64,000 bases of DNA from contig NZ_PVEP01000004.1 of the NCBI RefSeq assembly GCF_002973535.1, positions 69,501 through 133,500 on the forward strand, read 5' to 3'. This DNA comes from Albidovulum denitrificans (GTDB lineage: Bacteria > Pseudomonadota > Alphaproteobacteria > Rhodobacterales > Rhodobacteraceae). Positions 25,404 through 34,027 of the stretch are shown here, piece after piece (the first letter of the stretch is position 1; every line of letters begins with the position of its first letter). The notes under the pieces were generated by a model. That model did not search any database, was not told the DNA's origin, and saw only the letters and a list, made by a program, of their open reading frames with translations. The position numbers were made by a program, and so were the translations under genes.

Positions 25404-26275
25404 CCTGCGGCCCTTGGGTACAGGACGTGGATGGTTCCTTGCGCGTTCAGGCCCGAGGCCATCCGCCCCGCCGCCGCGCCAGAGCCGCAGAACAGGTCGA
25501 TCCTTCCCGGCCCCTTGATTGCGCTGCCGGTATCCTGCGCGATGAAAAGTGCCTGTTGAGCGCCGCATTCGACCCAGACCGGCGTTCCCGGCGCGATGTG
25601 ATCGGGGTCGGCGGCCAAGCTGCGAAGCGGGGTCAACGGAACGCCGGAGGCGCCGATGGGACCGAGGGTTTCGGGCAGGTCGAGTGGGCGGAAGAAGACG
25701 AAGGAGGGGTTGGTCGCCAGAAGGTCGGCGACCCGGTTCGGGTGGGCGGCGCACCAGTCGCGGATCGCGTCGGCCGACATGGCGTTCTGATCGACCTCAC
25801 CGCGCCGGATCAACTCTTGCCCGATGGACCGATAGGGGTGGCCGTTCTTGCCCGCATAGCCAAACCGCAGCACCGTTCCGTTCTCCACCCGAACCCGGAC
25901 GGAACCCTGAACCTGCGCCAGAAAGCCCTCGATCGCGCTGTCGAGCCAGACGAGTTCACGGCCCGCCAACAGATCCCCTTCTGCGATCTCCGCCCGGCTG
26001 AACCAGGGGCGGTCCGGCGGCAGATCGGGGGGCAGGGCATATAGCGGGTGGCGGAAGCGGGCGTCGGGGGTCAGGCTGCCCGAAAGCTCGGGCTCATAAT
26101 AGCCCGTGCAATGGCAGGGGCGGGGTTCGGCTTCGAATGCCGTCTCGAAGAACCGCCTTGCATCGGGGACCGACGCGGTGTCGGGCGCGGTCAGATGCCA
26201 GACGGCATAGGCGGCGGCATGATCCTCTGCCGCCCATCCGGGGATCCCGGCGGGGCTTTTCGCCCGGCCCGGCAC
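25400..26275 (-). CDS. mltA: MltA-type lytic transglycosylase
   Basis: A 291-aa protein with the MltA and 3D domains. CTGYYEPELSG opens the catalytic domain, YRSIGQELIRRGEV is the conserved mid-block, NPSFVFFRPLDLPE follows, and the catalytic aspartates appear in the 3D region FIAQDTGSAIKGPGRIDLFCG. Such enzymes cleave peptidoglycan glycan strands. I chose the GTG at 26275, 4 bases after the Tim44-like stop with GAGTGAGG just before it; then the protein has no signal peptide. The longer frame to 26392 adds sequence overlapping the upstream gene and no signal peptide either. The region between the start and the first conserved block also looks shorter than usual. Confidence 0.85.
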   Translation of the reverse strand: MPGRAKSPAGIPGWAAEDHAAAYAVWHLTAPDTASVPDARRFFETAFEAEPRPCHCTGYYEPELSGSLTPDARFRHPLYALPPDLPPDRPWFSRAEIAEGDLLAGRELVWLDSAIEGFLAQVQGSVRVRVENGTVLRFGYAGKNGHPYRSIGQELIRRGEVDQNAMSADAIRDWCAAHPNRVADLLATNPSFVFFRPLDLPETLGPIGASGVPLTPLRSLAADPDHIAPGTPVWVECGAQQALFIAQDTGSAIKGPGRIDLFCGSGAAAGRMASGLNAQGTIHVLYPRAAG

Positions 26276-26279
26276 GCCC

Positions 26280-26942
26280 TCACTCGCCCGTCGCGACAAG
26301 CTGCCAGTTCGGGTCGTTCGCACCCATGTCGCGGGCGAAAGTCCAGACGTCACGCTGGCGGCGAAGCTCGGTCTTGCTGCCCTCGACCACATTCCCCTCG
26401 GCGTCGCGGGTGACAGAGGTCAGCTCGCTCGCGAAGCGGATGGTGATCTCACCCTCACGGGTGGTGCGGTCGAATTCGGCCTCTTGCAGGGTCAGTTCGC
26501 GGATGCCGCCGAACTCGGATTCCACGGTCAGGCCGCGCGCCTTGCGGGCCGCGACCACTTCGGAGAAGGCATCAAAGACGTCTTCGGCAAGGAAGGGCTT
26601 CACCTCTTCCAGGTCGCCACGTTCGAACGCCATCAGGATCATCTCATACGCGCCGCGCGCGCCGCGCAGGAATTCGGACACCGAGAACGACGGCTCCGCC
26701 TGTTTCATCGCCGCCAGCGCATTGGCCGAGGGGGAACCTTCGGGGACATGATCGCTGATGTCGCGGTCGGGGCCGCCGTCGATCACCTCGAACTTGCCAC
26801 GGCGGGCGTCGGGCTGCGGCGCCTGGACCCGCTCCTGCGGCTTTTCAAACCCGTCGCGCGTGCCAAGGACGCTTCTCAGCTTCAGGATCAGAAAAATGGC
26901 GATCCCTGCGAGGACGAGAATCTGGATCAGCGAATTGGACAT
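26280..26942 (-). CDS. Tim44/TimA family adaptor protein
   Basis: A 220-aa protein with an N-terminal membrane helix (SLIQILVLAGIAIFLILKL, residues ~4-22), a charged linker, and a C-terminal Tim44-like domain with FLRGARGAYEMILMAFERGD and the KPFLAEDVFDAF block. Bacterial relatives of mitochondrial Tim44 (TimA) are inner-membrane proteins whose role in protein export is not settled. The location near secB, divergent from fxsA, is conserved in Alphaproteobacteria. The start at 26942 gives the membrane helix at the very N terminus. Confidence 0.9.
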   Translation of the reverse strand: MSNSLIQILVLAGIAIFLILKLRSVLGTRDGFEKPQERVQAPQPDARRGKFEVIDGGPDRDISDHVPEGSPSANALAAMKQAEPSFSVSEFLRGARGAYEMILMAFERGDLEEVKPFLAEDVFDAFSEVVAARKARGLTVESEFGGIRELTLQEAEFDRTTREGEITIRFASELTSVTRDAEGNVVEGSKTELRRQRDVWTFARDMGANDPNWQLVATGE

Positions 26943-27054
26943 GTGCGGGCCTTCGTGGAAGACGGTGACCCGTCTCGGGTTGGCAATGGTCGTACTGCCC
27001 ACTTATGTAGGGGAGAGGCCAGATCAAGTCCACCTTGGGCCGGAAAGGAATGCC

Positions 27055-27537
27055 ATGTGGCTGCTTCTTGCGTTCATCGCGATCCCGCTGATCGAGATTG
27101 CGCTTTTCATTCAGGTCGGCGGGTTCATCGGCCTTTGGCCGACGCTGGCCATCGTTCTGCTTACCGCCGTGGTGGGAAGCTGGCTTGTCCGCATGCAGGG
27201 GGCGGCCGCCATGGCGAACCTGCGCGGCTCGATGCGCGAATTGCGCGATCCGACGGAGCCTATCGCCCATGGCGCGATGATCCTCTTGGCGGGCGCGCTG
27301 CTGATCACGCCGGGGTTTTTCACCGATACGATGGGGATGCTGCTGCTTGTCCCCGCCGTCCGCGCCGCCGTCCTGCGCTACCTGTCGCGCCGGGTGACGG
27401 TCGAGCGGTTCGAATTCGGCACACCGCCCCCGCGCCGCGATCCGCACCGCCCCGATGTCATCGACGGCGACTATGTCGAACTTGACGAACCGCCCCGGCC
27501 GCCGCGCGACGGGCCGTCCGGGTGGACTCGGCATTGA
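27055..27537 (+). CDS. fxsA: FxsA family membrane protein
   Basis: A 160-aa FxsA-type inner-membrane protein: hydrophobic segments at about residues 1-20, 24-45 and 73-100 (IAHGAMILLAGALLITPGFFTD is the conserved block, given here in full length just above the helix core) and a proline-rich cytoplasmic tail. E. coli FxsA relieves exclusion of phage T7 by F plasmid when overproduced; its normal role is unknown. AAAGGA precedes the ATG at 27055; upstream in-frame codons lie in the divergent promoter region. Confidence 0.88.
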   Translation: MWLLLAFIAIPLIEIALFIQVGGFIGLWPTLAIVLLTAVVGSWLVRMQGAAAMANLRGSMRELRDPTEPIAHGAMILLAGALLITPGFFTDTMGMLLLVPAVRAAVLRYLSRRVTVERFEFGTPPPRRDPHRPDVIDGDYVELDEPPRPPRDGPSGWTRH

Positions 27538-27597
27538 GCGCTGCGGGGCAAGCTGCTACACCGCGCCTCGAATAACGTATTCTGGAGAGTGACCGAG

Positions 27598-28101
27598 ATG
27601 GCGGAGAACACCAACGGCAATGGCGCGCCCGAGGCGCAGCAAGTCAAGATGCAGGTTCTGGGGCAGTATGTTCGCGACCTGTCGTTCGAAAACGTCGTGG
27701 CGCAGAAGGGCCTGACGAATGCCGAGGTGCAGCCCGACATTCAGGTTCAGGTCAGCCTTGACGCCCGCAAGCGCAACGTCGAGCATCAGTATGAGGTCAT
27801 CAGCAAGTTCAAGGTGACCTCGAAGAACAAGGCCGACAGCGCGCCCCTGTTCCTGCTTGAGCTGGAATACGGCGGCATCTTCCATGTGGAGGGCGTGCCG
27901 GAAGAGCAGCTTCACCCCTTCCTGCTGATCGAATGCCCGCGCATGGTGTTTCCCTTCGTGCGCCGCATCATTTCGGACGTGACGCGCGACGGGGGCTTCC
28001 CGCCGCTGAATATCGACACGATCGACTTCATGGCGCTTTACCGTCAGGAACTCGCCCGCCGCTCGGCCGAGCAGCAGCAGACCCCGCAACAGGTCTCGTG
28101 A
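27598..28101 (+). CDS. secB: Protein-export chaperone SecB
   Basis: A 167-aa tetrameric chaperone that keeps preproteins unfolded and hands them to SecA. Conserved blocks are QYVRDLSFENV, FLLELEYGGIFHVEGV and LLIECPRMVFPFVRRII, and the C-terminal region DFMALYRQELARR. GGAGA at 27583 favours the ATG at 27598 over a GTG at 27589. Its stop overlaps the GTG start of idi. Confidence 0.96.
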   Translation: MAENTNGNGAPEAQQVKMQVLGQYVRDLSFENVVAQKGLTNAEVQPDIQVQVSLDARKRNVEHQYEVISKFKVTSKNKADSAPLFLLELEYGGIFHVEGVPEEQLHPFLLIECPRMVFPFVRRIISDVTRDGGFPPLNIDTIDFMALYRQELARRSAEQQQTPQQVS

Positions 28102-28634
28102 GCGACACGGCGCTGATTCCCGCCTGGGTCGGGGGGCAGCTTCTGCCCTTCGACAAGATCGCCGTGCATCGTGAAGGGATCCGCCATCAGGCGGTGTCAG
28201 TCTTCCTGATGCGCGGGGATGCGATCCTTTTGCAGCGTCGCGCGCTGGGAAAGTACCACACGCCCGGCCTTTGGGCGAATACCTGCTGCACCCATCCGCA
28301 TTGGGGCGAAAGCCCTGCCGCCTGCGCCGAACGGCGGCTGCGGGAAGAGCTTGGGATAACCGGCGTCGCGCCCCGGTTTGCCGGGCAGGTCGAATACCGC
28401 GCCGATGTGGGCGGCGGCATGACCGAGCATGAGGTGGTCGACATCTTCGTGGCCGAGGCGCCGGCCGATATAGCGGTCGCGCCGAACCCGGATGAGGTGA
28501 TGGCGGTCGACTGGATCAGCCTTCCCGCACTGATGGCCGATATTACCGCCGATCCGGGCCGGTTTACCCCTTGGCTGCGGATCTATCTGCGCGACCATCG
28601 GGACATGCTGTTCGGCGCGCGCGGCGTCAGTTGA
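28098..28634 (+). CDS. idi: Isopentenyl-diphosphate delta-isomerase, type I
   Basis: A 178-aa Nudix-fold enzyme interconverting IPP and DMAPP for isoprenoid (carotenoid, quinone, bacteriochlorophyll tail) synthesis. The catalytic cysteine lies in WANTCCTHPHWGE, the Nudix-like block is ERRLREELGITG, and the catalytic glutamate is in GMTEHEVVDIF. It starts with GTG overlapping the secB stop (GTGA). Its end overlaps the converging DUF4387 gene by 8 bases. Confidence 0.94.
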   Translation: MSDTALIPAWVGGQLLPFDKIAVHREGIRHQAVSVFLMRGDAILLQRRALGKYHTPGLWANTCCTHPHWGESPAACAERRLREELGITGVAPRFAGQVEYRADVGGGMTEHEVVDIFVAEAPADIAVAPNPDEVMAVDWISLPALMADITADPGRFTPWLRIYLRDHRDMLFGARGVS

Positions 28635-28929
28635 TTTCAACTTCTTCCAGCAGAACCGCCCAGGCGGCGCCGTGCATGTCGCGGTCGCGGCCTGTTCCCT
28701 GAACCTGCGGCCGGGGGAGGGAGAACTTCACCACGCAAAGGTCCGCGATGTCGAAGCGCTTCAGCGTTTCGGCGGGAACCCGGAACAGGGCGGCGACGCG
28801 GTCGGTCGAAAGCCCTTCGGAAACACGGTCAAAAGCGGCCCTATCCCCGCAGAAAATGTCGATCGTCAGCCAGAAGGGACCGGCGTTTTTCGACCGGATC
28901 TTGGTGGCGATCTGACCAAGCTCAGCCAT
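28627..28929 (-). CDS. DUF4387 family protein
   Basis: A 100-aa protein, typically encoded next to AtuA/DUF1446 proteins, and related to the small C-terminal domain of full-length AtuA. It begins MAELGQIATKIRSKNAGPFW and contains a central DIADLCVVKFSLPRP strand. It probably works as a subunit of the AtuA-like enzyme encoded just upstream, with which it overlaps by 8 bases. The start at 28929 matches the family N terminus. Function unknown. Confidence 0.88.
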   Translation of the reverse strand: MAELGQIATKIRSKNAGPFWLTIDIFCGDRAAFDRVSEGLSTDRVAALFRVPAETLKRFDIADLCVVKFSLPRPQVQGTGRDRDMHGAAWAVLLEEVEIN

Positions 28930-30286
28930 GGCCGACCTCATCGACGACAAGGCGGAAGGGCGCCATGGGATCTTCGGTCGCAAGGGTGTGGTGCAGGCAG
29001 AATTCGTAAAGCGCGCCGCGTGACGTTTCGGCCGGGGAGAAGGGGAAAGCGAAGGTCGGCATCGGTTCGTCTTCGGTCAGGGCGTGGTGCAGCAGGTAGG
29101 GGTTGAGGATTTTCGCGATCTCCACCGCCTGCTTTTCCTCGGGCGCGGTCACGATGGTCAGGACGCCGATTTCATTCGGAACGGCGGTTCCGGTTTCCAG
29201 CGGCCCCAGCGTGGCATCCTGCCCGACCAGCCGCATCTCGATCTCGAAATCCGCCTCGGGCAGGCCCATGCGAGTGGCGACCTTTTCGCGCGCACGCCCG
29301 ATGATGTCATCGCACCAGACGCGGGCATTGGCGACATAACGGCGGTCGCGCAAGAGCGTCAGGCTGATCGCCTGATAGCCCGCCACCCGCGCGCCTTCGA
29401 GTTTCACCGAATAGGGTCCCTTGACCCATTCCGACCCCTCGACCCGGACGGCGCGATCGCTGATCGCGGTATAACGGCTGGCGCGCACGTCCAGATGGCC
29501 GCCAGGTTCGTGCAGGATATAGGGGTCGGAGTTCTCATAAAGCATATGGGCCGACACCGTATAGGGCGTGGCGCGGGCAGAGGGCGCCAGCGGCTCCATC
29601 GTGAAGCCGGTGTCGTCGAAGTCGATCCGTATCGTGCCGGTCGCCGGATTGGTGGTGGCGAGCGCGCCGCATTCACCAATCTTGGCGCCGTGCCAGGCGG
29701 CCCCGGCATGGCAGCCGCGCATCAACGGAAGGGCGGCGATGATCGCGGTATCGGTCGTGCGCCCGGCGATCACGATGTCTGCCCCGGTTGCCAGCGCGGC
29801 GGCGATCTGTTCGGCCCCGGCGAGCGCGACGATATGGGTACAGGCGCGGATCGTCCCTTCATCCACCTCCGGCGCACCGGGCAGGGCGGTGATGCGCCCA
29901 TCCGCCAGCGCGCGGGCCATTTCGTCGTGTTTCTGGCCGGAATAGAGCCTTGCGACGCGGATCTCCTGCCCCAGTTCGGCGGCCAGTTCGAGGGTAATCT
30001 CGAACAGCCAGTCCACGGTTTCGTCCGCCCCGCAGGTGCCGGCGGTCCCGATCACCAGCGGCACGCCCGCCCTGGCCCGCGCCAGCATCAGGTCGCGCCA
30101 TTCCTCCCGCGTGGAGGCGCGGGAATATTTGGAAACGGCCCGGCCCAGATAGGCCGGACCGCTGTCTGTCGAACCGCCATCGACGGCGATGATGTCGGGA
30201 TTTTCCGCCACGCCGCGGGCCAAGGCCGCCCGGTCATAGCCAAGACCAAGCGCCCCGGTCGGCACCAGAACCCGCACCTTCGGCAT
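28922..30286 (-). CDS. AtuA-like protein (DUF1446 family)
   Basis: A 454-aa protein of the acyclic-terpene-utilisation AtuA/DUF1446 family. Glycine-rich conserved stretches are TGALGLGYD, AVDGGSTDSGPAYLG, GTAGTCGADETVDW and DIVIAGRTTDTAI. Full-length Pseudomonas AtuA is longer; here the small C-terminal part seems to be the separate DUF4387 gene. AtuA is needed for citronellol/geraniol catabolism but its reaction is unclear, and many relatives sit in unrelated carboxylate operons, so terpene use is not implied. It starts on the stop of the TctA gene (TGATG). Confidence 0.88.
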   Translation of the reverse strand: MPKVRVLVPTGALGLGYDRAALARGVAENPDIIAVDGGSTDSGPAYLGRAVSKYSRASTREEWRDLMLARARAGVPLVIGTAGTCGADETVDWLFEITLELAAELGQEIRVARLYSGQKHDEMARALADGRITALPGAPEVDEGTIRACTHIVALAGAEQIAAALATGADIVIAGRTTDTAIIAALPLMRGCHAGAAWHGAKIGECGALATTNPATGTIRIDFDDTGFTMEPLAPSARATPYTVSAHMLYENSDPYILHEPGGHLDVRASRYTAISDRAVRVEGSEWVKGPYSVKLEGARVAGYQAISLTLLRDRRYVANARVWCDDIIGRAREKVATRMGLPEADFEIEMRLVGQDATLGPLETGTAVPNEIGVLTIVTAPEEKQAVEIAKILNPYLLHHALTEDEPMPTFAFPFSPAETSRGALYEFCLHHTLATEDPMAPFRLVVDEVGHG

Positions 30287-31812
30287 CAGTCGACCGTCCC
30301 GTCCGCCGACTCCGGCAGGGGCGGGCGCTTCAACCGGCCGCGCAGGAAGAGCGGCGCGATGAAGCCAAGGATCGCCGCGACCCAGAGGATGATGGAGATC
30401 GGCGAGGCGAAGAGATAGGTCCAGTCGCCATCCGACAGCACCATCGCCTTGCGCAGAGAGTTTTCCATGTGGTTGCCCAGAAGGATGCCAAGGATCACCG
30501 GCACCAGCGGTATTTCAAGCTTGCGCAGGATATAGCCGCCGATCCCGAAGGCCACCATCATCAACAGGTCGAAATAGCTGCCCGACAGCGAATAGACCCC
30601 GACGAAGGAAATCAGCGTGACCCCCGGCAGCAACACCCAGGGCGGCACCGCGAGGATGTAGACGAAGATCCGCACCATCGGCACGTTCATCACCAAAAGC
30701 ACAAGGTTGGCGATGAAGAGCGTGGCGATCAGGCCCCAGACGACATCCGGCCGGTCCTGAAACAGAAGCGGGCCGGGGGTGATGTTCAGCGTCATCAGCA
30801 GCGCCAGAAGAACCGCCGTGGTGCCGGAACCCGGCACACCCAGCGTCAGCATCGGCACCAGCGCGCCACCGGCGGCGGCGTTGTTGCCCGCCTCGGGCGC
30901 GGCGACGCCCTTGGGGTTGCCGGTGCCGAAGGTGTCGCCGTCACGGGCGATGGATTTCTCCGCCATGTAGGACATGAATGAGCCGAGCGAGGCCCCGGCG
31001 CCGGGCAACACGCCCGCGACAAAGCCGATGACCGAGGCGCGCAGCATGGTCCAGCCGGATTTCACGATGTCGCGGACCGGGATCGTCACCTTGCCCAGCT
31101 TGACGCCGACGGCGGAATCCTTGCCGTGGCTTTCGATGAAGAAAAAGACCTCGGCCAGCGCGAAAAGGCCGACGATGGCGACAAGGAAGTTGATCCCGTC
31201 GTTCAGGTGCAGGTTGCCGAACGTATAGCGCAGCGTCGTGCCGTTGTTCGGGTCGATGCCGATGACCGCGACGCCAAGGCCGATCAGTGCGGCGACGGCG
31301 GATTTGGCCTGGTTCTTGCCGGCCAGCCCGCCCAGCGTGCAGAAGGCCAGGAGGTAAAGCGCGAAATACTCAGCCGGGCCAAAGAGATAGGCGATCCGCG
31401 CCAGAAGCGGCGCCATCAGCGCAAGGCCGATGGTGGCAAGGAAGGACCCGACAAAGGACGCGACGCCCGACAGCACCAGTGCATCGCCCGCGCGGCCGCT
31501 TTTGGCCATCGGGTAACCATCAAGCGTCGTCATCACCGCCGGTTCGTCACCGGGAATGTTGAGCAGGATGGAGGAAATCCGCCCCCCATACATCGCGCCG
31601 TAATAGACCGAGGTCAGCAGTGCCAGCGCCTGCGTCGCGTCAAGGCCGATGGAAAAGGCCAGCGGGATCAGGATCGCGACGCCATTCGCCGGGCCAAGGC
31701 CGGGCAGGGCGCCGATGATCGTGCCGAGGAAGCAGCCGACGACCGCAAGGAAAAGCGTGAACGGCGTGACGGCGACGGAAAAGCCGAGCGCCAGATTGGC
31801 GAAAGTGTCCAT
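30286..31812 (-). CDS. Tripartite tricarboxylate transporter large permease TctA
   Basis: A 508-aa membrane protein with about eleven hydrophobic segments. The family signatures GCFLGTIIGALPGLGPANG near the N terminus and FVAGVLPGAGASLGSFMSY in the middle are the two pseudo-symmetric substrate loops of TctA permeases. It uses a proton or sodium gradient with TctB and the periplasmic TctC. The ATG at 31812 was chosen because upstream codons overlap tctB. The substrate is not readable from sequence; relatives carry citrate, terephthalate and other carboxylates. Confidence 0.94.
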   Translation of the reverse strand: MDTFANLALGFSVAVTPFTLFLAVVGCFLGTIIGALPGLGPANGVAILIPLAFSIGLDATQALALLTSVYYGAMYGGRISSILLNIPGDEPAVMTTLDGYPMAKSGRAGDALVLSGVASFVGSFLATIGLALMAPLLARIAYLFGPAEYFALYLLAFCTLGGLAGKNQAKSAVAALIGLGVAVIGIDPNNGTTLRYTFGNLHLNDGINFLVAIVGLFALAEVFFFIESHGKDSAVGVKLGKVTIPVRDIVKSGWTMLRASVIGFVAGVLPGAGASLGSFMSYMAEKSIARDGDTFGTGNPKGVAAPEAGNNAAAGGALVPMLTLGVPGSGTTAVLLALLMTLNITPGPLLFQDRPDVVWGLIATLFIANLVLLVMNVPMVRIFVYILAVPPWVLLPGVTLISFVGVYSLSGSYFDLLMMVAFGIGGYILRKLEIPLVPVILGILLGNHMENSLRKAMVLSDGDWTYLFASPISIILWVAAILGFIAPLFLRGRLKRPPLPESADGTVD

Positions 31813-31825
31813 GTCGGTCTCCGGG

Positions 31826-32266
31826 TCAGAAGGGCCAGCGCCACGGAACGAGGCCGAGACCCAGCGCATACTTGAAGATCAGGTAGAGACCGGCCGACAG
31901 GCCGATACCCGCGACCGTGGCGCGCAGCGCGTCGGGACGGATCAGGAAGGCGATGACGCCCGCGGTGATCGCCGTCGGCAAGAGAAACCCCAAGGGTTTC
32001 AGCATATAGGCATAGGCCACCATCACCACGACGGCGGCGGCAATGCGGCCAAGCGCGGCGGCACCCGGCCATTCCGGCTCGGCATCCGGCCGGGCCAGCA
32101 TGGAGAGGCCGCATATGATCATCAACCCGGCAATGGTCATCGGAAAGACCTTCGGTCCCACGGGGCCGCTCGCGAAGAACGGCTCCTGGAACCCAGTGGC
32201 GCCGACGATCATCGCCAGCGCCACCAGGATGATGACCAGACCAAAGATCCGGTCGGACCGTGTCAC
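31826..32266 (-). CDS. Tripartite tricarboxylate transporter small subunit TctB
   Basis: A 146-aa four-helix membrane protein of the TctB family, with the typical N terminus RIFGLVIILVALAMIV and the GPKVFPMTIAGLMI block. It starts with GTG overlapping the TctC stop (GTGA) and ends 13 bases before tctA, giving the standard C-B-A order. Confidence 0.9.
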   Translation of the reverse strand: MTRSDRIFGLVIILVALAMIVGATGFQEPFFASGPVGPKVFPMTIAGLMIICGLSMLARPDAEPEWPGAAALGRIAAAVVVMVAYAYMLKPLGFLLPTAITAGVIAFLIRPDALRATVAGIGLSAGLYLIFKYALGLGLVPWRWPF

Positions 32267-33231
32267 TGGATGACCCCGATTTCCTTGGACATCTCGGTCG
32301 TGTCTGCGATCACACCGTCGATCCAGGTCTGGAAGTCGGCGCCAACCTTGGTGAAGGGGGCAAGGCCGTTATCGGCCATGATCTGCTTCCATTCGGCGCT
32401 GTCGGCAACCGCCTGAAGCTTTTCCGCCCAGGCGTTGAACTGGTCGTCGCTGATGCCCTTCGGGACGTAGAGGCCGCGCCAGTTGACCGCGACGACGTCA
32501 TAGCCCTGTTCCTTGGCGGTCGGGATGTCGTCGAAGCCCGGAACCCGCTCGTCCGTCAGAACCGCAAGGATGCGGATGTCGCCCGACTTCAGGAAGCCGA
32601 TCGTCTCGGACATGTCGCCGGTCATGGCCTGCGTGTGGCCGCCGATGGTCTGGGTGATGGCGTCCGCACCACCGTCGACGGCGATGTATTTCACCTTGCG
32701 GATGTCGGTGAACCCGCCGGCTTGCAGAACCTGAAGCGGCTTCATGTGGTCAAACCCGCCCGCGGCCGAACCGCCCGCGAAGGCGACAGAGCCGGGATCG
32801 GCCTTGATCGCCTCGACCAGGTCTTTCAGCGTCTGGAAGGGGCTGTCCTTTGCCACGACGATAACGCCGGGATCGGCACCGATGGCGCCGACAAAGCGGA
32901 CCTGATCGGCGGTCATGCCCGCAAAGGCGTTCTGCGCAAGCCGGGTCGTCGTCGCGGATGAGGCGGCGACGATCAGGTCGGGGTCGTCGTTCCGCTCGGT
33001 CACGACGTAGTTATAGGCGACGCCGCCACCGGCACCGGCCATGTTCGTGACCTGAACCGGCTGATCGACCTGCTTGAGGTCGTAAAGCAGCTTGCCGATC
33101 TGACGGCAGGTGAAGTCCCAGCCACCACCCGGATTGGCGGGCGCGATGCACTCTGTCGCCCAGACGGAACCGGTCGCCATAAGGCCGATCACGGCGCTGG
33201 TGCCCAGCGCCTTGAAGAGTTTGAACGTCAT
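32263..33231 (-). CDS. Tripartite tricarboxylate transporter binding protein TctC
   Basis: A 322-aa periplasmic solute receptor of the Bug/TctC type. A signal peptide of about 26 residues probably ends at VWA, and the mature protein begins with the family's ECIAPANPGGGWDF loop that lines the carboxylate pocket; AGGSAAGGFDHM is a second conserved ligand loop. GGGAGGA stands upstream of the ATG at 33231. First gene of the tctCBA-AtuA-DUF4387 operon, divergent from the sensor-regulator genes. Confidence 0.94.
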   Translation of the reverse strand: MTFKLFKALGTSAVIGLMATGSVWATECIAPANPGGGWDFTCRQIGKLLYDLKQVDQPVQVTNMAGAGGGVAYNYVVTERNDDPDLIVAASSATTTRLAQNAFAGMTADQVRFVGAIGADPGVIVVAKDSPFQTLKDLVEAIKADPGSVAFAGGSAAGGFDHMKPLQVLQAGGFTDIRKVKYIAVDGGADAITQTIGGHTQAMTGDMSETIGFLKSGDIRILAVLTDERVPGFDDIPTAKEQGYDVVAVNWRGLYVPKGISDDQFNAWAEKLQAVADSAEWKQIMADNGLAPFTKVGADFQTWIDGVIADTTEMSKEIGVIQ

Positions 33232-33317
33232 GAAGTCCTCCCAGACTTTAGTTGCGCGCACGACCCATACCGAGTCCCTGACTCAGCCGTCCGCTTGCAG
33301 TCCGAATGATTCGCTGT

Positions 33318-33345
33318 GAAACCTGACATGAACCTGTCACGTTTC
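33318..33345. promoter_or_regulatory. Pho-box-like direct repeat / operator between tctC and the response regulator
   Basis: Two 11-base units AACCTGACATG and AACCTGTCACG follow each other without gap (33320-33341), giving CTGACAT-N4-CTGTCAC, close to the PhoB box. The same bases also form an inverted repeat, GAAACCTGACA / TGTCACGTTTC, matching at 10 of 11 positions. An 11-base period is usual for OmpR-type regulators, so this is a likely site for the adjacent regulator or for PhoB. Confidence 0.45.
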
Positions 33346-33361
33346 TTCGGACCCTGTCAGC

Positions 33362-34027
33362 ATGCGGTTTCTGCTTGTCGAGGACAACAAGGATCTTGCC
33401 CAGTCGGTCGGCGACCGGCTGCGGCTGGACGGTCATGCGGTGGACTGGGCCGAGACGCTGGGCGATGCGTCCGACTGTCTTGGCGCGGCGTCCTATGATT
33501 TGATTTTGCTGGACATTTCCCTGCCCGACGGCGACGGGCGGCGATTTCTTGGCGATCAGCGCCGGATCGGGCGGGACACGCCGGTGATCGTCATGACCGC
33601 GCGGTCCGAGGTGTCCGACCGGGTCAGCGTTCTTGACCTTGGGGCCGACGATTATGTCACCAAGCCCTTCGACTTTGCCGAGCTTGAGGCACGCTGTCGC
33701 GCGGTTCTGCGGCGCAAGGGGGTGGCGTTGCAGACCGTCCAGCACTTCGCCGGGATGACCTTCAACCCCCTGACCGCCACCCTGACCGTGGACGGCCAGA
33801 TGCGGGAATTGCGCAATCGCGAACTGCGGCTGCTTGAGATTCTGATGGCCGCGCCCGAGCGGATCTTTTCCAAGGGCCAGATCTGCGACCGGCTGTTTTC
33901 CTATGCCGAAAGCGTCTCTGACAATGCGATCGAGGTCTATGTCGGGCGGCTGCGCAAGAAGATGGAAGGCTCCGGCGCGCGGATCGAGACGGTGCGCGGC
34001 GTCGGCTACCGGCTGACGACGGAATGA
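33362..34027 (+). CDS. OmpR-family response regulator (TctD-like)
   Basis: A 221-aa regulator. The receiver has the acidic pair in LLVEDNKDL, phosphoacceptor Asp51 (LLDISLPDGDG) and the switch lysine in YVTKPFDFAEL; the C-terminal winged helix contains VGRLRKKM and TVRGVGYRLT. It resembles TctD/QseB regulators that control Tct transporters. It is divergent from tctC and overlaps its kinase gene by 4 bases, so the pair probably controls the transporter operon. Confidence 0.93.
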   Translation: MRFLLVEDNKDLAQSVGDRLRLDGHAVDWAETLGDASDCLGAASYDLILLDISLPDGDGRRFLGDQRRIGRDTPVIVMTARSEVSDRVSVLDLGADDYVTKPFDFAELEARCRAVLRRKGVALQTVQHFAGMTFNPLTATLTVDGQMRELRNRELRLLEILMAAPERIFSKGQICDRLFSYAESVSDNAIEVYVGRLRKKMEGSGARIETVRGVGYRLTTE

